This document shows positions 17,803 through 27,242 of a stretch of 64,000 bases of DNA, in pieces. The translations under genes were made by a program, and so were the position numbers. Numbering within the stretch: the first letter of the stretch is position 1; every line of letters begins with the position of its first letter. The DNA comes from Marinobacter sp. LQ44. Lineage in GTDB: Bacteria > Pseudomonadota > Gammaproteobacteria > Pseudomonadales > Oleiphilaceae. Below the pieces are notes generated by a model. The model was not told the origin of the DNA. It saw only the letters and a list, made by a program, of their open reading frames with translations, and ran no database searches. The DNA is taken from positions 62,001 through 126,000 of the forward strand of contig NZ_CP014754.1 of NCBI RefSeq assembly GCF_001447155.2. Direction: 5' to 3'.

Positions 17803-18617
17803 CAGAACAGCCTTTTCCTTTCACTAAGCCCTTTGTCGATCAATCGGCTGATTTCAGCCTTGACGGCTTCCACCCGCTCGGTCACCTGTTCTTCCGGGAT
17901 TTCGGTATTGTCGAAATGCATGGGTGGGCCGAAGTTCAGGTGTACCTTGGCCGGAAGAATCACGGGCAGTGCCACCGGAACGTAGGGCACGCCCAGTGCA
18001 TTGGCCAGTGGCTTTATATTGGCAATGGCAGGGATGGTTTCCTCGCAACCCACCACACCTACCGGAACAATCGTCGCGTTGTATTTCATTGCCAAATGCA
18101 TGAAGCCGTTACCGAAGCGCTTGAGCTGGTAACGGTCACGGTACAGTTTGCCGGAGCCGCGAACGCCTTCGGGGAAGACGATCACCGCTTCATTGTTCTC
18201 CAGCATCTTGGCGCAATTGACCGGGTCCCCAAGAACGGCGCCCATCTCATTGAGCAGGTTGCCCAGCCAGGGCACGGTGGGAAAGAACCGCTCGATCATG
18301 GCCCGGGGAATGCGGGGGTTGTCTTTTCGTGATGCCAAAGCATAGCCGATAAGGAGGCCATCCAGGGGGAGCTGGCCGGAATGGTTGGCAATGATCAGAA
18401 CCGGGCCTTCGGCGGGCACATTGTCAACGCCAGAGGCCTGAACACGGAAGTACTTCTCGTAGATCTGCCGGGTAAGGGAGAAGCCGTACTTGATGGCCTC
18501 GTTGTTATAACCCCAGGGGTCGTAGCCCAGGGAACCGATTGGCTTGCGTATTCGCTCTATCTGCTGGTCCAGTTCGGCTGGTACCAGCCTGGATTTGAGA
18601 AACGATGCCAGGCCCAT
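17802..18617 (-). CDS. PlsC-family acyltransferase (lysophospholipid acyltransferase-like)
   Basis: A 271-residue acyltransferase with the catalytic H-x4-D block in ANHSGQLPLDG (about 77-87) and the glycerophosphate-binding VFPEGVRGSG block (about 147-156). It most resembles the group of PlsC-like proteins next to SDR genes, often annotated as 1-acyl-sn-glycerol-3-phosphate acyltransferase. It would transfer an acyl chain at the inner membrane surface; the acceptor is uncertain and need not be lysophosphatidate, since the housekeeping plsC could lie elsewhere. It is translationally coupled to the SDR gene downstream. Confidence 0.82.
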   Translation of the reverse strand: MGLASFLKSRLVPAELDQQIERIRKPIGSLGYDPWGYNNEAIKYGFSLTRQIYEKYFRVQASGVDNVPAEGPVLIIANHSGQLPLDGLLIGYALASRKDNPRIPRAMIERFFPTVPWLGNLLNEMGAVLGDPVNCAKMLENNEAVIVFPEGVRGSGKLYRDRYQLKRFGNGFMHLAMKYNATIVPVGVVGCEETIPAIANIKPLANALGVPYVPVALPVILPAKVHLNFGPPMHFDNTEIPEEQVTERVEAVKAEISRLIDKGLSERKRLF

Positions 18618-18656
18618 GCCTGCCCCCTGTCTGATGGATTTGGATTGTCGGTGCAG

Positions 18657-19577
18657 TCAGATGCGGCCGATCAGTACACCTAGAGTGTGGCTCTGGCCCT
18701 CATTCAACACCCGATAATCGCCCGCGGCATTGGCTGTTTCGACACACAGCATTTTTTGCCAGCCATTGCCGGGGAAGTCCGAAAGCCGGGCAGATTTGTC
18801 CGGGCCGGGATTCCACACCACGGTCGAATCACTGCCCACCGAGGTCAGCTTGCGTTTGCCAAGCGGTGTCACCACTGTAAGGGGCTCGCCGGATTCATAG
18901 ATTCTGTCGGTTTCACCCTCGAAATAGACCGGGCCTTCCTGAGTGCAATACTCCCAGTCTTTCAGGGTGTCTATGTACTGACTGTTGCCAAGGCCAAGCA
19001 CGCGGGTGCGGCTGATGTCAGCGGTTGGTAAATAGGTGTGCAGCGCCTGGCTGAACGCCAGTGGCTGGCGTGAGAGGTTGGTGGTGGTCAGTGCAACCTG
19101 GCAACCCCTGACCGAGAAACTGAACGTGGCCAGCACCAGTGCGTGGCCATCCCATTGCTCGGCGAAATCCTCGTTGGCTTTCAGCGACAGGCTGATTTCC
19201 ACTTCATGGGCACTCTCGCGCACATCCTCCAGGCGCCAAAGGGCGGTGCGGGCGAAACCGTGTGCAGTCGGTTCATGAACCCGCTTGCGGATTTCCGGCG
19301 GGTTTTTGGCTGGGTCGCCAAACCAGGGCCAGCAAATTGGAATGCCACCCCGGATTGGCCGGCCCGGTTGGAATTTGGCCAGCTCACTCAGCCACAGCCA
19401 ATTGTTCTGGTCCCGTGGGGAAAAGTGAGTCAGGTGTGCGCCTTGGAGGAAAATAGTGGCCTGAAACAGAGGATGGTGCACCTCCAGGGCCTCAAGCTGG
19501 CCGATGGTTTGCCAGCGGGTGAACGACCATTGTCCCGGTGTAACCGAGACCGGTGGTTTGTTACTGCTTTCAGACAT
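18657..19577 (-). CDS. yeaD: D-hexose-6-phosphate mutarotase, YeaD type
   Basis: A 306-residue aldose 1-epimerase-like protein: GAHLTHFSP, IRGGIPICWPWFG, EPTAHGFAR (a His typical of the active site) and a C-terminal CVETANAAGDY containing the family's conserved acidic residue. The product should interconvert alpha and beta anomers of glucose-6-phosphate or related hexose-6-phosphates in the cytoplasm. The start at ATG 19577 (MSESSNKPP) is preferred over ATG 19670, because the extra 31 residues are basic and unlike the family, and an AAGGAAG site lies 12 bases upstream of 19577. It is divergent from the 2OG oxygenase gene. Confidence 0.85.
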   Translation of the reverse strand: MSESSNKPPVSVTPGQWSFTRWQTIGQLEALEVHHPLFQATIFLQGAHLTHFSPRDQNNWLWLSELAKFQPGRPIRGGIPICWPWFGDPAKNPPEIRKRVHEPTAHGFARTALWRLEDVRESAHEVEISLSLKANEDFAEQWDGHALVLATFSFSVRGCQVALTTTNLSRQPLAFSQALHTYLPTADISRTRVLGLGNSQYIDTLKDWEYCTQEGPVYFEGETDRIYESGEPLTVVTPLGKRKLTSVGSDSTVVWNPGPDKSARLSDFPGNGWQKMLCVETANAAGDYRVLNEGQSHTLGVLIGRI

Positions 19578-19700
19578 GGCGTGCGACGACTTCCTTTGCG
19601 ATGACTTCCTTAAGGGTATCTGCTTACCAAGAGAGTAAATTAAATCCGCCGCGCCGGCGAGTTTGATCATACAATAGCCTAAAATTCAGGGGGTGTATTG

Positions 19701-20462
19701 ATGGATTCTGATAGCCAGAGCGCGGTTATTGTTCCACTGCCGGAGCCTCGGCTCGAACATGGCCAGGGACATTTCGATCAGGTAGTGGGCGAGGGCTCGC
19801 TGGCGGGCACTGCGGGCGCGCACGATGTTGATCGCGTTGACGCAAGGTGGCTGGATCAATTGGCGGATGGCTTGAGCGAGCACGCCTGGCTGGAGCTGGA
19901 TCTTGCTGATCGCCTGCCGGAGGGCTTGGTGCCGGCCCTGCTCAATGAGGTGAAGATTCTCGAACGCACCCAAGCGATGAGCCGGGCGGGTATCGGGCGC
20001 GGAGCGGATCTGGTCAAGGATCGCAGCGTTCGGCGAGACAGTATTGCCTGGCTGGAAGGGTTCACCGAACCGCAGGCAAGTCTTTTCAGGTTTCTGGACC
20101 AGTTGATGGCTGGTCTCAATCAAAGGCTGTTTCTCGGGCTTAAACGGTATGAAGCGCATTATGCGACCTATCAGGCCGGCGACTTTTACAAGTGCCACCT
20201 CGACAGCTTTCGCGGGCGAGCGTCCCGGATGATCAGCCTGGTGCTTTACCTGAATGACGACTGGGGCCTGGAAGACGGCGGCGAATTGCAGGTGTTCAGC
20301 CCACGGGAAGAGGATAGGGCGATTGGCCTTGTGCGCCCGGAAGCTGGCCGTGCCGTACTCTTCCTGAGCGAGGAAGTGCCCCATGAGGTGCTGCCGGCAA
20401 GGCGAACCCGTTATAGCATTGCCTGCTGGTTTCGGCAGGATGAAGTGCCCTTGCCGCTCTAG
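19701..20462 (+). CDS. 2OG-Fe(II) oxygenase, prolyl 4-hydroxylase-like
   Basis: A 253-residue protein whose C-terminal half is a double-stranded beta-helix hydroxylase domain: YQAGDFYKCHLDSF supplies the H-x-D iron ligands, VPHEVLPA the distal His and RYSIACWF the Arg that binds 2-oxoglutarate. DGGELQVF between them is typical of the P4HA/SM-20 group. The start at ATG 19701 has AGGGGG seven bases upstream, better than a TTG at 19698. Bacterial relatives hydroxylate proline or other residues on proteins such as EF-Tu or ribosomal proteins; the target here is unknown. It lies just upstream of the SRP RNA gene. Confidence 0.85.
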   Translation: MDSDSQSAVIVPLPEPRLEHGQGHFDQVVGEGSLAGTAGAHDVDRVDARWLDQLADGLSEHAWLELDLADRLPEGLVPALLNEVKILERTQAMSRAGIGRGADLVKDRSVRRDSIAWLEGFTEPQASLFRFLDQLMAGLNQRLFLGLKRYEAHYATYQAGDFYKCHLDSFRGRASRMISLVLYLNDDWGLEDGGELQVFSPREEDRAIGLVRPEAGRAVLFLSEEVPHEVLPARRTRYSIACWFRQDEVPLPL

Positions 20463-20466
20463 GCCG

Positions 20467-20495
20467 TTGTAGTCCTTATATCCTTCTGATAATAT
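20467..20495 (+). promoter_or_regulatory. Probable sigma70 promoter of the SRP RNA gene
   Basis: TTGTAG at 20467-20472 and TAATAT at 20490-20495 are separated by 17 bases and followed by a GC-rich stretch (GCGCGCCGC), a pattern typical of stable RNA promoters. The predicted start near 20502 precedes the RNA by about 35 bases, implying 5' trimming. Confidence 0.45.
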
Positions 20496-20535
20496 GCGCG
20501 CCGCTTTCGGGGTAAAAGTCCCGGAACGCCGTTAT

Positions 20536-20647
20536 GGTGGCCCCATTGGTGCCCCCGCAACATGAAACCGTGAACCCGGTCAGGCCCGGAAGGGAGCAGC
20601 CGAAGCGGTGGATGTGTGTGCCGGGGGATTGCTGATGGGGTCACCCC
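20536..20647 (+). ncRNA. ffs: 4.5S RNA of the signal recognition particle
   Basis: The universal SRP domain IV core is present: GGTCAGGCCCGGAAGGGAGCAGCC-like sequence at 20579-20601, containing the GGAA-type tetraloop and the asymmetric AGCAGCC side. The ends pair over a long hairpin: GGTGGCCCCAT (20536-20546) with ATGGGGTCACC (20634-20644). Size and the single-hairpin form match bacterial 4.5S RNA, which binds Ffh and delivers inner membrane proteins to FtsY and SecYEG. In many gammaproteobacteria it lies directly upstream of dnaX; here a lipase pair lies between. Confidence 0.93.
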
Positions 20648-20831
20648 CAGATTTTCTCCCTCTGTTATTTTCTCCTTTTTATCGATTTTCCTCTGTGATT
20701 TTGTGGGCTGGTTCACGCTGAGCCACCTTATGGCCCGGTTGGCACTTGTCCCTGTCTATCGTGTTTTTGGCATGCTACCCAAGCGGTATTTTGCTGTTGC
20801 CCGATCAAAACAAAGACAAAAAGGGAAAGCT

Positions 20832-21761
20832 ATGAAAAGTGCCAAAACAACATCGCTCGTAACAGCGGGCGTGCTGGCGGCTGCATTGACAGCCCAGCCA
20901 GCCTCCGCTTGGTGGTTCAGTAAAAAGGACACCTACACCGAAACCAGATACCCGATCGTGCTGGTGCACGGGCTTTCTGGTTTTAACAAGCTGCTGGGCT
21001 TTGTGGAGTACCACAACGGAATTCCCGATGCCCTGGCGGAAGGCGGCGCGGAAGTCTTTGTGCCCCAGGTGTCTGCCGCCAATTCCACGGAAGTTCGTGG
21101 CGAGCAACTTCTTGCCCAGATTGAAGAATACCTGGCGGTATCCGGCGCTGAGAAAGTTCACCTTATTGGTCACAGTCATGGTGGGCCCACGGTGCGCTAC
21201 GTGGCTGGGGTGCGGCCTGACCTGGTGGCGTCCGCCGCCAGTGTTGGTGGTGTTAACTGGGGTACACCGGTGGCCGATGCTGCCAGTGGCGTAGATCTGG
21301 ATGGCCTCGGAAACTGGTTCTTCGGGTTGATTGATACTCTTTCTGGCGGAGGCGGTTTGCCGCAGGATACCAGTGCAGCCATCCATTCGCTCAGCACCGA
21401 AGGCTCCCTGGCATTCAATGCCCAGTTTCCCGCAGGTATGCCGTCCAGTTACTGCGGTGATGATGGCGCTGAAGTGGCCAATGGGGTGCGGTATTACTCT
21501 TGGGGTGGCAACAGGGTAGTGACCAATCTGCTCGACCCCAGCGATCTCTTGCTGGCGACCATGAGCCCGCTTTTCAATGAGCCCCACGACGGCCTGGTGC
21601 CCGCCTGCAGCATGAAGCTGGGTAAGGTGCTGGGTGTGGATTATCGGCACAACCACCTGGATGAGGTGAACCAGATTTTTGGTCTGGTAGGCCCCTTCGC
21701 GGCAAGCCCGGTGCAGCTGTATCGCCAGCAGGCGAACCGGCTGAAAAATCTCGGGCTTTAA
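20832..21761 (+). CDS. lipA: Secreted triacylglycerol lipase, family I
   Basis: A 309-residue alpha/beta-hydrolase with a Sec signal peptide ending near ASA (residue 26). The oxyanion region is PIVLVHGLSGF, the nucleophile elbow GHSHGG (Ser115), with the catalytic Asp and His expected in EPHDGLVP and HNHLDEVN. Two cysteines (SYCGDDG and VPACS) match the disulfide of Pseudomonas family I lipases, and the acidic loop near the C-terminus fits calcium binding. ATG 20832 is chosen as the only start giving a normal signal peptide; AAGGGAAAG precedes it. The foldase gene follows at once, so the enzyme is probably folded in the periplasm and exported by type II secretion. Confidence 0.93.
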   Translation: MKSAKTTSLVTAGVLAAALTAQPASAWWFSKKDTYTETRYPIVLVHGLSGFNKLLGFVEYHNGIPDALAEGGAEVFVPQVSAANSTEVRGEQLLAQIEEYLAVSGAEKVHLIGHSHGGPTVRYVAGVRPDLVASAASVGGVNWGTPVADAASGVDLDGLGNWFFGLIDTLSGGGGLPQDTSAAIHSLSTEGSLAFNAQFPAGMPSSYCGDDGAEVANGVRYYSWGGNRVVTNLLDPSDLLLATMSPLFNEPHDGLVPACSMKLGKVLGVDYRHNHLDEVNQIFGLVGPFAASPVQLYRQQANRLKNLGL

Positions 21762-21806
21762 TCCCAACCTGTTGGCGGGCCTCCGGGCCCGCCCTGGAGC
21801 GAAACC

Positions 21807-22838
21807 GTGGTACACAGAGTTGGGATTTTCGCACTCGGGGCTTTGCTCGCCGTTGTGGCCGGTTTTTGGCTGTTTGCTGATGGTGGGCAGGGCTTGCCGG
21901 GTGCGAGCATCGAGAACGTTGGCCAGCAGACTGCAGGGCGTTCCGTCGCACTGCCTGAAGAAGTAGCTGGAAGTTCCTCCGCTGAGGATAGCGTGCCGCC
22001 GTTACCCCGTGATGAGAGGATATCCGATATCGACGTGGATGGCAGTGTTCGGGTGGATATGAACGGAAACCTGGTGCTGGATCCGTCATTGCGGCGTTTT
22101 CTGGATTTCTACATCGGTCTCACCGGTGACCAGGTCCACGGCGAAGCACTAAGGCAAAGACTGGCGGCAGAGATGCGCCAGCGCGGCATATCGGCCCAGG
22201 TGCAGCTGGAAGTGCTCGAGATTCTGGATAATTACCTTGCCTACCGGGGTGCTTCGGAAGCACTGGCCGTGAGGCGTAGTGGCAACGTGGAGGATTTGCA
22301 GGCGGTTCTGGACGAACTGAAGGACCTGCGACGGAAGCATCTGGGCCCGGATGTAGCTGAAGGATTCTTTGGAGCAGAGGAAGTACGCCTCAGATTGATG
22401 CTTGACCGGCAGCGCATTCTGGCGGACGAAAGCCTGAGCAGCAAAGAGCGTGAGCAGGCATTGGCGCAGGTTGATCAGCTGTTGCCCGAGTTTTCGGTTC
22501 AAACTCGCCGCCGCTCAGAAGCGGTGGTGTCGACCAGCCTGAAGGTCAGCGAAATGCGAGAGCAGGGCGCCTCAGAGGAGGAGGTGCGGGCGGTGCGGCT
22601 GGAAGCCTACGGCCCGGAAGCGACGCAAAGGCTGAGCCGATTGGACGAACAGCGGGCCCAGTGGCAAAGCCGGGTGGCTGAGTATCGGCGCCAGAAGGCG
22701 CTGATCGACCAGGCCGGTGGGCTGACCGCCGAAGACCGGCAGGCAGAGGTTGAGGCGCTGCGGGTGCGGATGTTTGAAGCGGAATATGAGCGCAGGCGGA
22801 TCAGTGCCCTTGACCGGGCCGGGGATGACGATGCGTGA
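21807..22838 (+). CDS. lifO: Lipase-specific foldase (lipase chaperone)
   Basis: A 343-residue membrane-anchored periplasmic chaperone. One N-terminal hydrophobic helix (about 6-24) is followed by a variable Ala/Ser/Pro linker and a highly charged, all-helical domain, as in Lif proteins. The family motif RxxFDY(F/C)LSA appears as RRFLDFYIGLTGD near residue 95. It begins at GTG 21807, 45 bases after the lipase stop, so the pair is an operon. It wraps around the lipase and supplies steric information for folding before type II export. Confidence 0.9.
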   Translation: MVHRVGIFALGALLAVVAGFWLFADGGQGLPGASIENVGQQTAGRSVALPEEVAGSSSAEDSVPPLPRDERISDIDVDGSVRVDMNGNLVLDPSLRRFLDFYIGLTGDQVHGEALRQRLAAEMRQRGISAQVQLEVLEILDNYLAYRGASEALAVRRSGNVEDLQAVLDELKDLRRKHLGPDVAEGFFGAEEVRLRLMLDRQRILADESLSSKEREQALAQVDQLLPEFSVQTRRRSEAVVSTSLKVSEMREQGASEEEVRAVRLEAYGPEATQRLSRLDEQRAQWQSRVAEYRRQKALIDQAGGLTAEDRQAEVEALRVRMFEAEYERRRISALDRAGDDDA

Positions 22839-22910
22839 ACAGATCATCCTTCTTCTGAACCCGGCTACATGCTATTGTTAGCGCCGGTTTATAGCAGTAG
22901 TTGAAGGATC

Positions 22911-24815
22911 ATGAGCTATCAGGTTTTAGCCCGAAAATGGCGCCCCCGAACCTTTGAGGACATGGTGGGGCAGGAGCATGTGCTTCAGGCACTGGTGCAT
23001 GCGCTTGAACACCAGAGGCTGCATCACGCCTACCTGTTTACCGGCACCCGGGGCGTGGGTAAAACCACCATCGGTCGATTGCTGGCCCGTTGCCTTAATT
23101 GCGAAACAGGCATTACCGCCAATCCGTGTGGCAAGTGTGGCAGTTGCCAGGAAATCCTGGAAGGGCGGTTTGTTGATCTGATCGAGATCGATGCGGCCTC
23201 CCGCACCGGTGTTGACGACATGCGTGAACTGACAGACAACGTTCAGTACGCTCCCAGTCGCGGCCGCTACAAGGTATACCTCATCGATGAGGTACACATG
23301 CTCACCAACCAGTCCTTCAATGCCTTCCTGAAGACCCTGGAAGAGCCGCCCGAGCACGTAAAATTCCTTCTGGCTACCACCGATCCCCAGAAACTGCCGG
23401 TGACGGTGCTATCCCGTTGTTTGCAGTTCAACCTGAAGCGGATGACACCGGAACACATCGTAGGCCACCTCAAGCACGTACTGACCGAAGAGCAGATTCC
23501 CTTTGAAGAACCAGCGCTCTGGCTGCTTGCCCGGGCGGCGGACGGCAGTATGCGTGATGCCTTGAGTCTGACCGACCAGGCGATTGCCTTTGGCAACCAG
23601 AACCTGGCCGCCAGTGATGTCAGCAATATGCTGGGCACCATTGATCAGCGCGACATTGAGCGCATAGTTGCAACGCTGGTTGAGCGGGATGGCCCCGGTT
23701 TGCTGGCGGAGATCAGCCGCATTTCAGATTTTGCGCCGGATTACGCGGTCATTCTTGCGGATCTGCTATCCCTCTTTCACCGGGTCACCATGGAACAGGT
23801 GGTGCCGGGCAGCGCCGACAATGCCCTGGGCGATGCCGCCCAGGTTCAGTCACTGGCGAAACAGTTGAGCGCGGAAGACGCCCAGCTGTTCTATCAGGCG
23901 GCGTTGATGGGGCGTAAAGATCTGGCGGTTACACCCGATGCCCGCATGGGGTTTGAAATGACTCTGCTCCGGATGTTGGCGTTCCGGCCGGGGGCTGATC
24001 GCCGTGAGCCGCCAACCATTGCTTCTGGTGGCAATGAGGGCCAGGCGCGCGCCGAACCGGAACCCGACCCTGCCCCTGCCCAGAGCCATGAGCCTGCACC
24101 GGTAGCTGAGCAGGCATCAGCGCCCGCGCAGAATCCTGAGCCGGTGGAAGAGCCGCGGCCGATTCCAGAATCAGCACAGGCACACCGTCCAGCCGAGGCT
24201 GACTCGGCAGAACCGGAACCCGCGCCGCCCATGATGGATGCTCCGCCCTGGGATCCAGACCCCGGCGACCCGGCTCTGAGCGCGGAGGCTGAAGAGCCAG
24301 AGACTTTGGTGAGTAAAATTGCACTTGAGCCCACCGAACCGCCGGTATTTGAGGAAGCCCAACCTCAAGGTCGGGTGGAACCGGAGGTTGAGCCGGTTGT
24401 CGAGAATCAGGAGCCGGTAACCGCGGACGGATTTGTATGGGAACGGGATTTTCGCCAGTTGGATATTAATGGCATGCCCGGGAACCTAGCCAGTTACAGC
24501 GCCATGGCGATGGACGGGCAAACCGTGGTGTTAACCCTGGATGAAGGCCACGCCCGGCTGCTGAATGCGCGCCATGAAGAAAAAATACTGGCAGCCTTGA
24601 GATCCCGCTTCGGTGATGCCACTTCACTGAGAATAGAGCAGGGTGAGCCAGGGCCTCATACCCCGGCCGCCTGGGAAGAACGCCAGCGGGCAGCCAGGCA
24701 GAAAGCGGCAGAGCAAGCGATCCGTCAGGACCCGGTGGTAAAGAGTATTGTTGAACGATTTGAAGGGCGGGTGGTTGAAGAAAGCATCCGCCCCATAGAG
24801 ACAGGCAGGAGATAA
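22911..24815 (+). CDS. dnaX: DNA polymerase III subunit gamma/tau
   Basis: The clamp-loader ATPase, 634 residues. Domain I has Walker [10 protein letters not shown] (about 45-53), a four-cysteine zinc module (CLNCETG then CGKCGSC) and the Walker B/sensor region [24 protein letters not shown]; domains II-III reach about residue 370. A Pro/Glu-rich linker (about 370-500) leads to the C-terminal tau domain that contacts the polymerase and helicase. No convincing frameshift signal near the domain III/IV boundary was seen, so a short gamma form is not predicted from sequence. It heads the conserved dnaX-ybaB-recR cluster. Confidence 0.97.
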   Translation: MSYQVLARKWRPRTFEDMVGQEHVLQALVHALEHQRLHHAYLFTGTRGVGKTTIGRLLARCLNCETGITANPCGKCGSCQEILEGRFVDLIEIDAASRTGVDDMRELTDNVQYAPSRGRYKVYLIDEVHMLTNQSFNAFLKTLEEPPEHVKFLLATTDPQKLPVTVLSRCLQFNLKRMTPEHIVGHLKHVLTEEQIPFEEPALWLLARAADGSMRDALSLTDQAIAFGNQNLAASDVSNMLGTIDQRDIERIVATLVERDGPGLLAEISRISDFAPDYAVILADLLSLFHRVTMEQVVPGSADNALGDAAQVQSLAKQLSAEDAQLFYQAALMGRKDLAVTPDARMGFEMTLLRMLAFRPGADRREPPTIASGGNEGQARAEPEPDPAPAQSHEPAPVAEQASAPAQNPEPVEEPRPIPESAQAHRPAEADSAEPEPAPPMMDAPPWDPDPGDPALSAEAEEPETLVSKIALEPTEPPVFEEAQPQGRVEPEVEPVVENQEPVTADGFVWERDFRQLDINGMPGNLASYSAMAMDGQTVVLTLDEGHARLLNARHEEKILAALRSRFGDATSLRIEQGEPGPHTPAAWEERQRAARQKAAEQAIRQDPVVKSIVERFEGRVVEESIRPIETGRR

Positions 24816-24819
24816 ACAC

Positions 24820-25143
24820 ATGATGAATAATATGGGCGACCTGATGAAAAAGGCGCAGCAGATGCAGGAGCAGATGCAGAAGGCCCAGGAAGAGATTGCC
24901 AAGGCGGAAGTCACAGGCGAGTCCGGTGCCGGCCTGGTCAAAGTGACCATGAACGGTCGCCACGACGTCCGCAAGGTGGAGATAGATCCGTCGTTGCTGT
25001 CGGAAGACAAAGAGATCCTTGAAGATTTGTTGGCAGCGGCCGTTAACGATGCCGTTCGCCGTGTTGAGGCAAATCAGAAAGACAAGATGTCTGGCATGAT
25101 GTCCGGAATGGGTATGCCCCCCGGATTCAAGATGCCGTTCTGA
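24820..25143 (+). CDS. ybaB: YbaB/EbfC family nucleoid-associated protein
   Basis: A 107-residue protein: a Met/Gln/Lys-rich N-terminal helix ([20 protein letters not shown]), a central beta sheet ([20 protein letters not shown]) and a Met/Gly-rich tail ([14 protein letters not shown]). It forms DNA-binding dimers of tweezer shape. It lies 4 bases after dnaX with AGGAG 8 bases upstream of its ATG, the classical arrangement between dnaX and recR. Confidence 0.95.
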   Translation: MMNNMGDLMKKAQQMQEQMQKAQEEIAKAEVTGESGAGLVKVTMNGRHDVRKVEIDPSLLSEDKEILEDLLAAAVNDAVRRVEANQKDKMSGMMSGMGMPPGFKMPF

Positions 25144-25181
25144 ACATGGCCCCGGCTCGCCATAGTCTTTGAGGAGCGTTC

Positions 25182-25784
25182 ATGGCATTCAGCCCCCTGG
25201 TTGATGAATTGGTTGAATCTCTCCGGTGCTTGCCCGGAGTTGGTCAGAAAACAGCACAGCGCATGGCATTTCATCTGCTGGAGCGGGGCCGCTCCGGTGG
25301 CACCCGGCTAGCCGGTGCCCTGAGCCAGGCCATGGACGGTGTGCGTCGTTGTAACAGCTGTCAGAATTTCTCCGACACCGAAATCTGCCATATCTGCGAG
25401 AAGCCTGAAAGGCGCACCGGCACCCTTTGCGTTGTAGAAAGTCCTTCTGACTTGCTTGCCATCGAACAGGCCGGCGATTATCGGGGCAGTTATTTCGTGC
25501 TGATGGGGCACTTGTCGCCGATTGATGGCGTGGGCCCGGAAGAAATCGGTATTGAACGGTTGCTAGAGCGGGTGCGCGAAGAAGGCGTGACCGAACTGAT
25601 CCTTGCGACCAATCCCACCGTCGAAGGCGAGGCAACTGCCCACTACATCGCCGACCGCCTGGATGGTCAGAATATCCTGATCACCCGTCTGGCCCATGGC
25701 ATCCCGGTGGGTGGCGAGCTGGGCTATGTAGACGGCTTTACACTTACCCATGCATTCCGGGGCCGCAAGCCCCTGTCTGAATAA
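25182..25784 (+). CDS. recR: Recombination mediator RecR
   Basis: A 200-residue RecR: N-terminal helix-hairpin-helix ([20 protein letters not shown]), C4 zinc finger ([16 protein letters not shown]), Toprim domain ([29 protein letters not shown]) and a C-terminal Walker B-like ALTH/FRGRKPL end. With RecF and RecO it loads RecA onto SSB-coated single-stranded gaps. It is the third gene of the dnaX operon. Confidence 0.97.
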   Translation: MAFSPLVDELVESLRCLPGVGQKTAQRMAFHLLERGRSGGTRLAGALSQAMDGVRRCNSCQNFSDTEICHICEKPERRTGTLCVVESPSDLLAIEQAGDYRGSYFVLMGHLSPIDGVGPEEIGIERLLERVREEGVTELILATNPTVEGEATAHYIADRLDGQNILITRLAHGIPVGGELGYVDGFTLTHAFRGRKPLSE

Positions 25785-25800
25785 CGTCTCAGGTTCCTTC

Positions 25801-26952
25801 ATGACTCTTTCCGCACCGGCCGTTACCGTTCCCCCGGCCCCTGACACTGTTCGCTGGATTCGCGAGCCAGATACCCTGGACAACTGGCTGGACGCCCTCG
25901 AGCCCGGGGTACCGGTGGTGCTGGACACAGAATTTGAGCGGGTATCTACTTTCTATCCCATTCCCGGTCTGGTGCAGTTGGGTGGCGGCGGTGAGTTCTG
26001 GCTGATTGATCCGGATGTAGCCGAGGCCTCCGAACGGTTTCGGGCGATGCTGGCGGATAGCCAGCGACCAAAGCTGCTATACGCCATGAGCGAAGACCTT
26101 GAGCTGTTCCGGCACTGGCTGGATGTGATGCCTAAAGGTGTGTTGGACCTCCAGATTGGCGCGGCACTGGCCGGTGCCGGGTTTTCCGTGGGTTATGCCC
26201 GCCTGGTGGAAACCCTGTTCGGCGAAACCCTGGATAAATCTGTTACCCGGTCCGACTGGGTAGCCAGGCCATTAAGCCCGGAACAAGAGCGCTATGCCCT
26301 GGATGATATTCGGTTTTTGCAACCGGTGTATGAGTGGGTCTGCCACGGTTTGCGCCAGCGCGGGCTGCAGCAGGCTATGGCCGACGAGTCACAGCGCTTT
26401 GCGGATGAAGCGGCCAGCCTGGAGGACGCCGGACAACACTACCTGAAACTTCGCGGTGGCTGGACACTGAATCGGGAACAGCAGGCGGTTCTGCAAGCCC
26501 TGGTGGTGTGGCGGGAACAGGAGTGCCGGCGGTTGGATCGCCCCCGAAACCGGGTGTTGAATGATGGCTTGCTGATAGCCATTGCCGAGCGCTGCCCTGG
26601 CTCGCTCAGAGCCCTGAATGATGTGCAGGGCGTTCCGGGCGGCATTGTAAAGCGTTATGGTGAACACCTGCTGGAACTGGTTCGGGGTGCCAGAGAAGCC
26701 GACCACACCGATCTGAAGCCCATACCCAGGCCGCTGACCCGAGATCAGCAGGCGCTGTTCAAGAAAGTTAAGCGTTGCTTCAGAAAAGTGGCAGACGATA
26801 CTGATATACCCATTGAATTGCTGGCGCCAAGAAAACGCCTTGAAGGCGTTATTGAAGATGGCACCATGGCAGGTAATCCGTTTTTTGAAGGCTGGCGCCG
26901 AGAGATACTGGCTCCGGTCGTCCCGGAAATTGAGGAGCTTCTCGCACAATGA
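25801..26952 (+). CDS. rnd: Ribonuclease D
   Basis: A 383-residue 3'-5' exoribonuclease for tRNA and stable RNA ends. The DEDD catalytic residues are visible: DTEFERVSTFYP (Exo I), LYAMSEDLELF (Exo II) and SPEQERYALDDIRFL (Exo III with the DEDDy Tyr). Two HRDC domains follow (about 220-300 and 305-380). ATG 25801, 17 bases after recR, gives the usual N-terminal length. It is coupled to the next gene by an ATGA overlap. Confidence 0.94.
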   Translation: MTLSAPAVTVPPAPDTVRWIREPDTLDNWLDALEPGVPVVLDTEFERVSTFYPIPGLVQLGGGGEFWLIDPDVAEASERFRAMLADSQRPKLLYAMSEDLELFRHWLDVMPKGVLDLQIGAALAGAGFSVGYARLVETLFGETLDKSVTRSDWVARPLSPEQERYALDDIRFLQPVYEWVCHGLRQRGLQQAMADESQRFADEAASLEDAGQHYLKLRGGWTLNREQQAVLQALVVWREQECRRLDRPRNRVLNDGLLIAIAERCPGSLRALNDVQGVPGGIVKRYGEHLLELVRGAREADHTDLKPIPRPLTRDQQALFKKVKRCFRKVADDTDIPIELLAPRKRLEGVIEDGTMAGNPFFEGWRREILAPVVPEIEELLAQ

Positions 26953-27242
26953 AAGACCGTGAATTTGTATCGGTGTTTCGCAGCAGTAAAAAAAGCGATA
27001 CCTACATCTATGTTCGCCGCGGCCAGAACTGGGACGACCTGCCCGAGGCTTTGCGTTCGATCTTCGGGCAGCCGGTTCACGCCATGGATCTGCTGTTGAG
27101 CCCGGACAAAAAACTTGCCAGGACCACTGGCAAAGAAGTGCTGGAGGCATTGGCCGAGAAGGATTTCTTTCTGCAAATGCCGGAAGAGCAGGAAACCTAC
27201 ATTGTTGATTTTCGAAGTAAAGTCGAGCGGCGTGGACAATGA
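26949..27242 (+). CDS. ycgL: YcgL domain protein
   Basis: A 97-residue protein matching the YcgL family: a short alpha/beta fold with VFRSSKKSDTYIYVRRG, LRSIFGQPVHAMDLLL and DFFLQMPEE. It overlaps rnd and the next gene by 4 bases on each side, so rnd-ycgL-ycgN are translationally coupled. The biochemical function is not known; the conserved linkage with RNase D suggests an RNA-related role. Confidence 0.9.
   Translation: MKDREFVSVFRSSKKSDTYIYVRRGQNWDDLPEALRSIFGQPVHAMDLLLSPDKKLARTTGKEVLEALAEKDFFLQMPEEQETYIVDFRSKVERRGQ

Noticed and set aside
20738..20800. Possible sigma54 promoter of the lipase gene (TTGGCAC and TTGGCATGC strings)
   Set aside because: Neither has GC exactly 10 bases after GG, so the -12 element is missing.
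20616..20831. In-frame upstream extension of the lipase
   Set aside because: It would begin inside the 4.5S RNA and bury the signal peptide 72 residues from the N-terminus.
24578..24587. A6 run in dnaX as a programmed frameshift site for the gamma form
   Set aside because: It lies in the far C-terminal tau region, not near the domain III boundary, and has no supporting stimulator structure that I could see.
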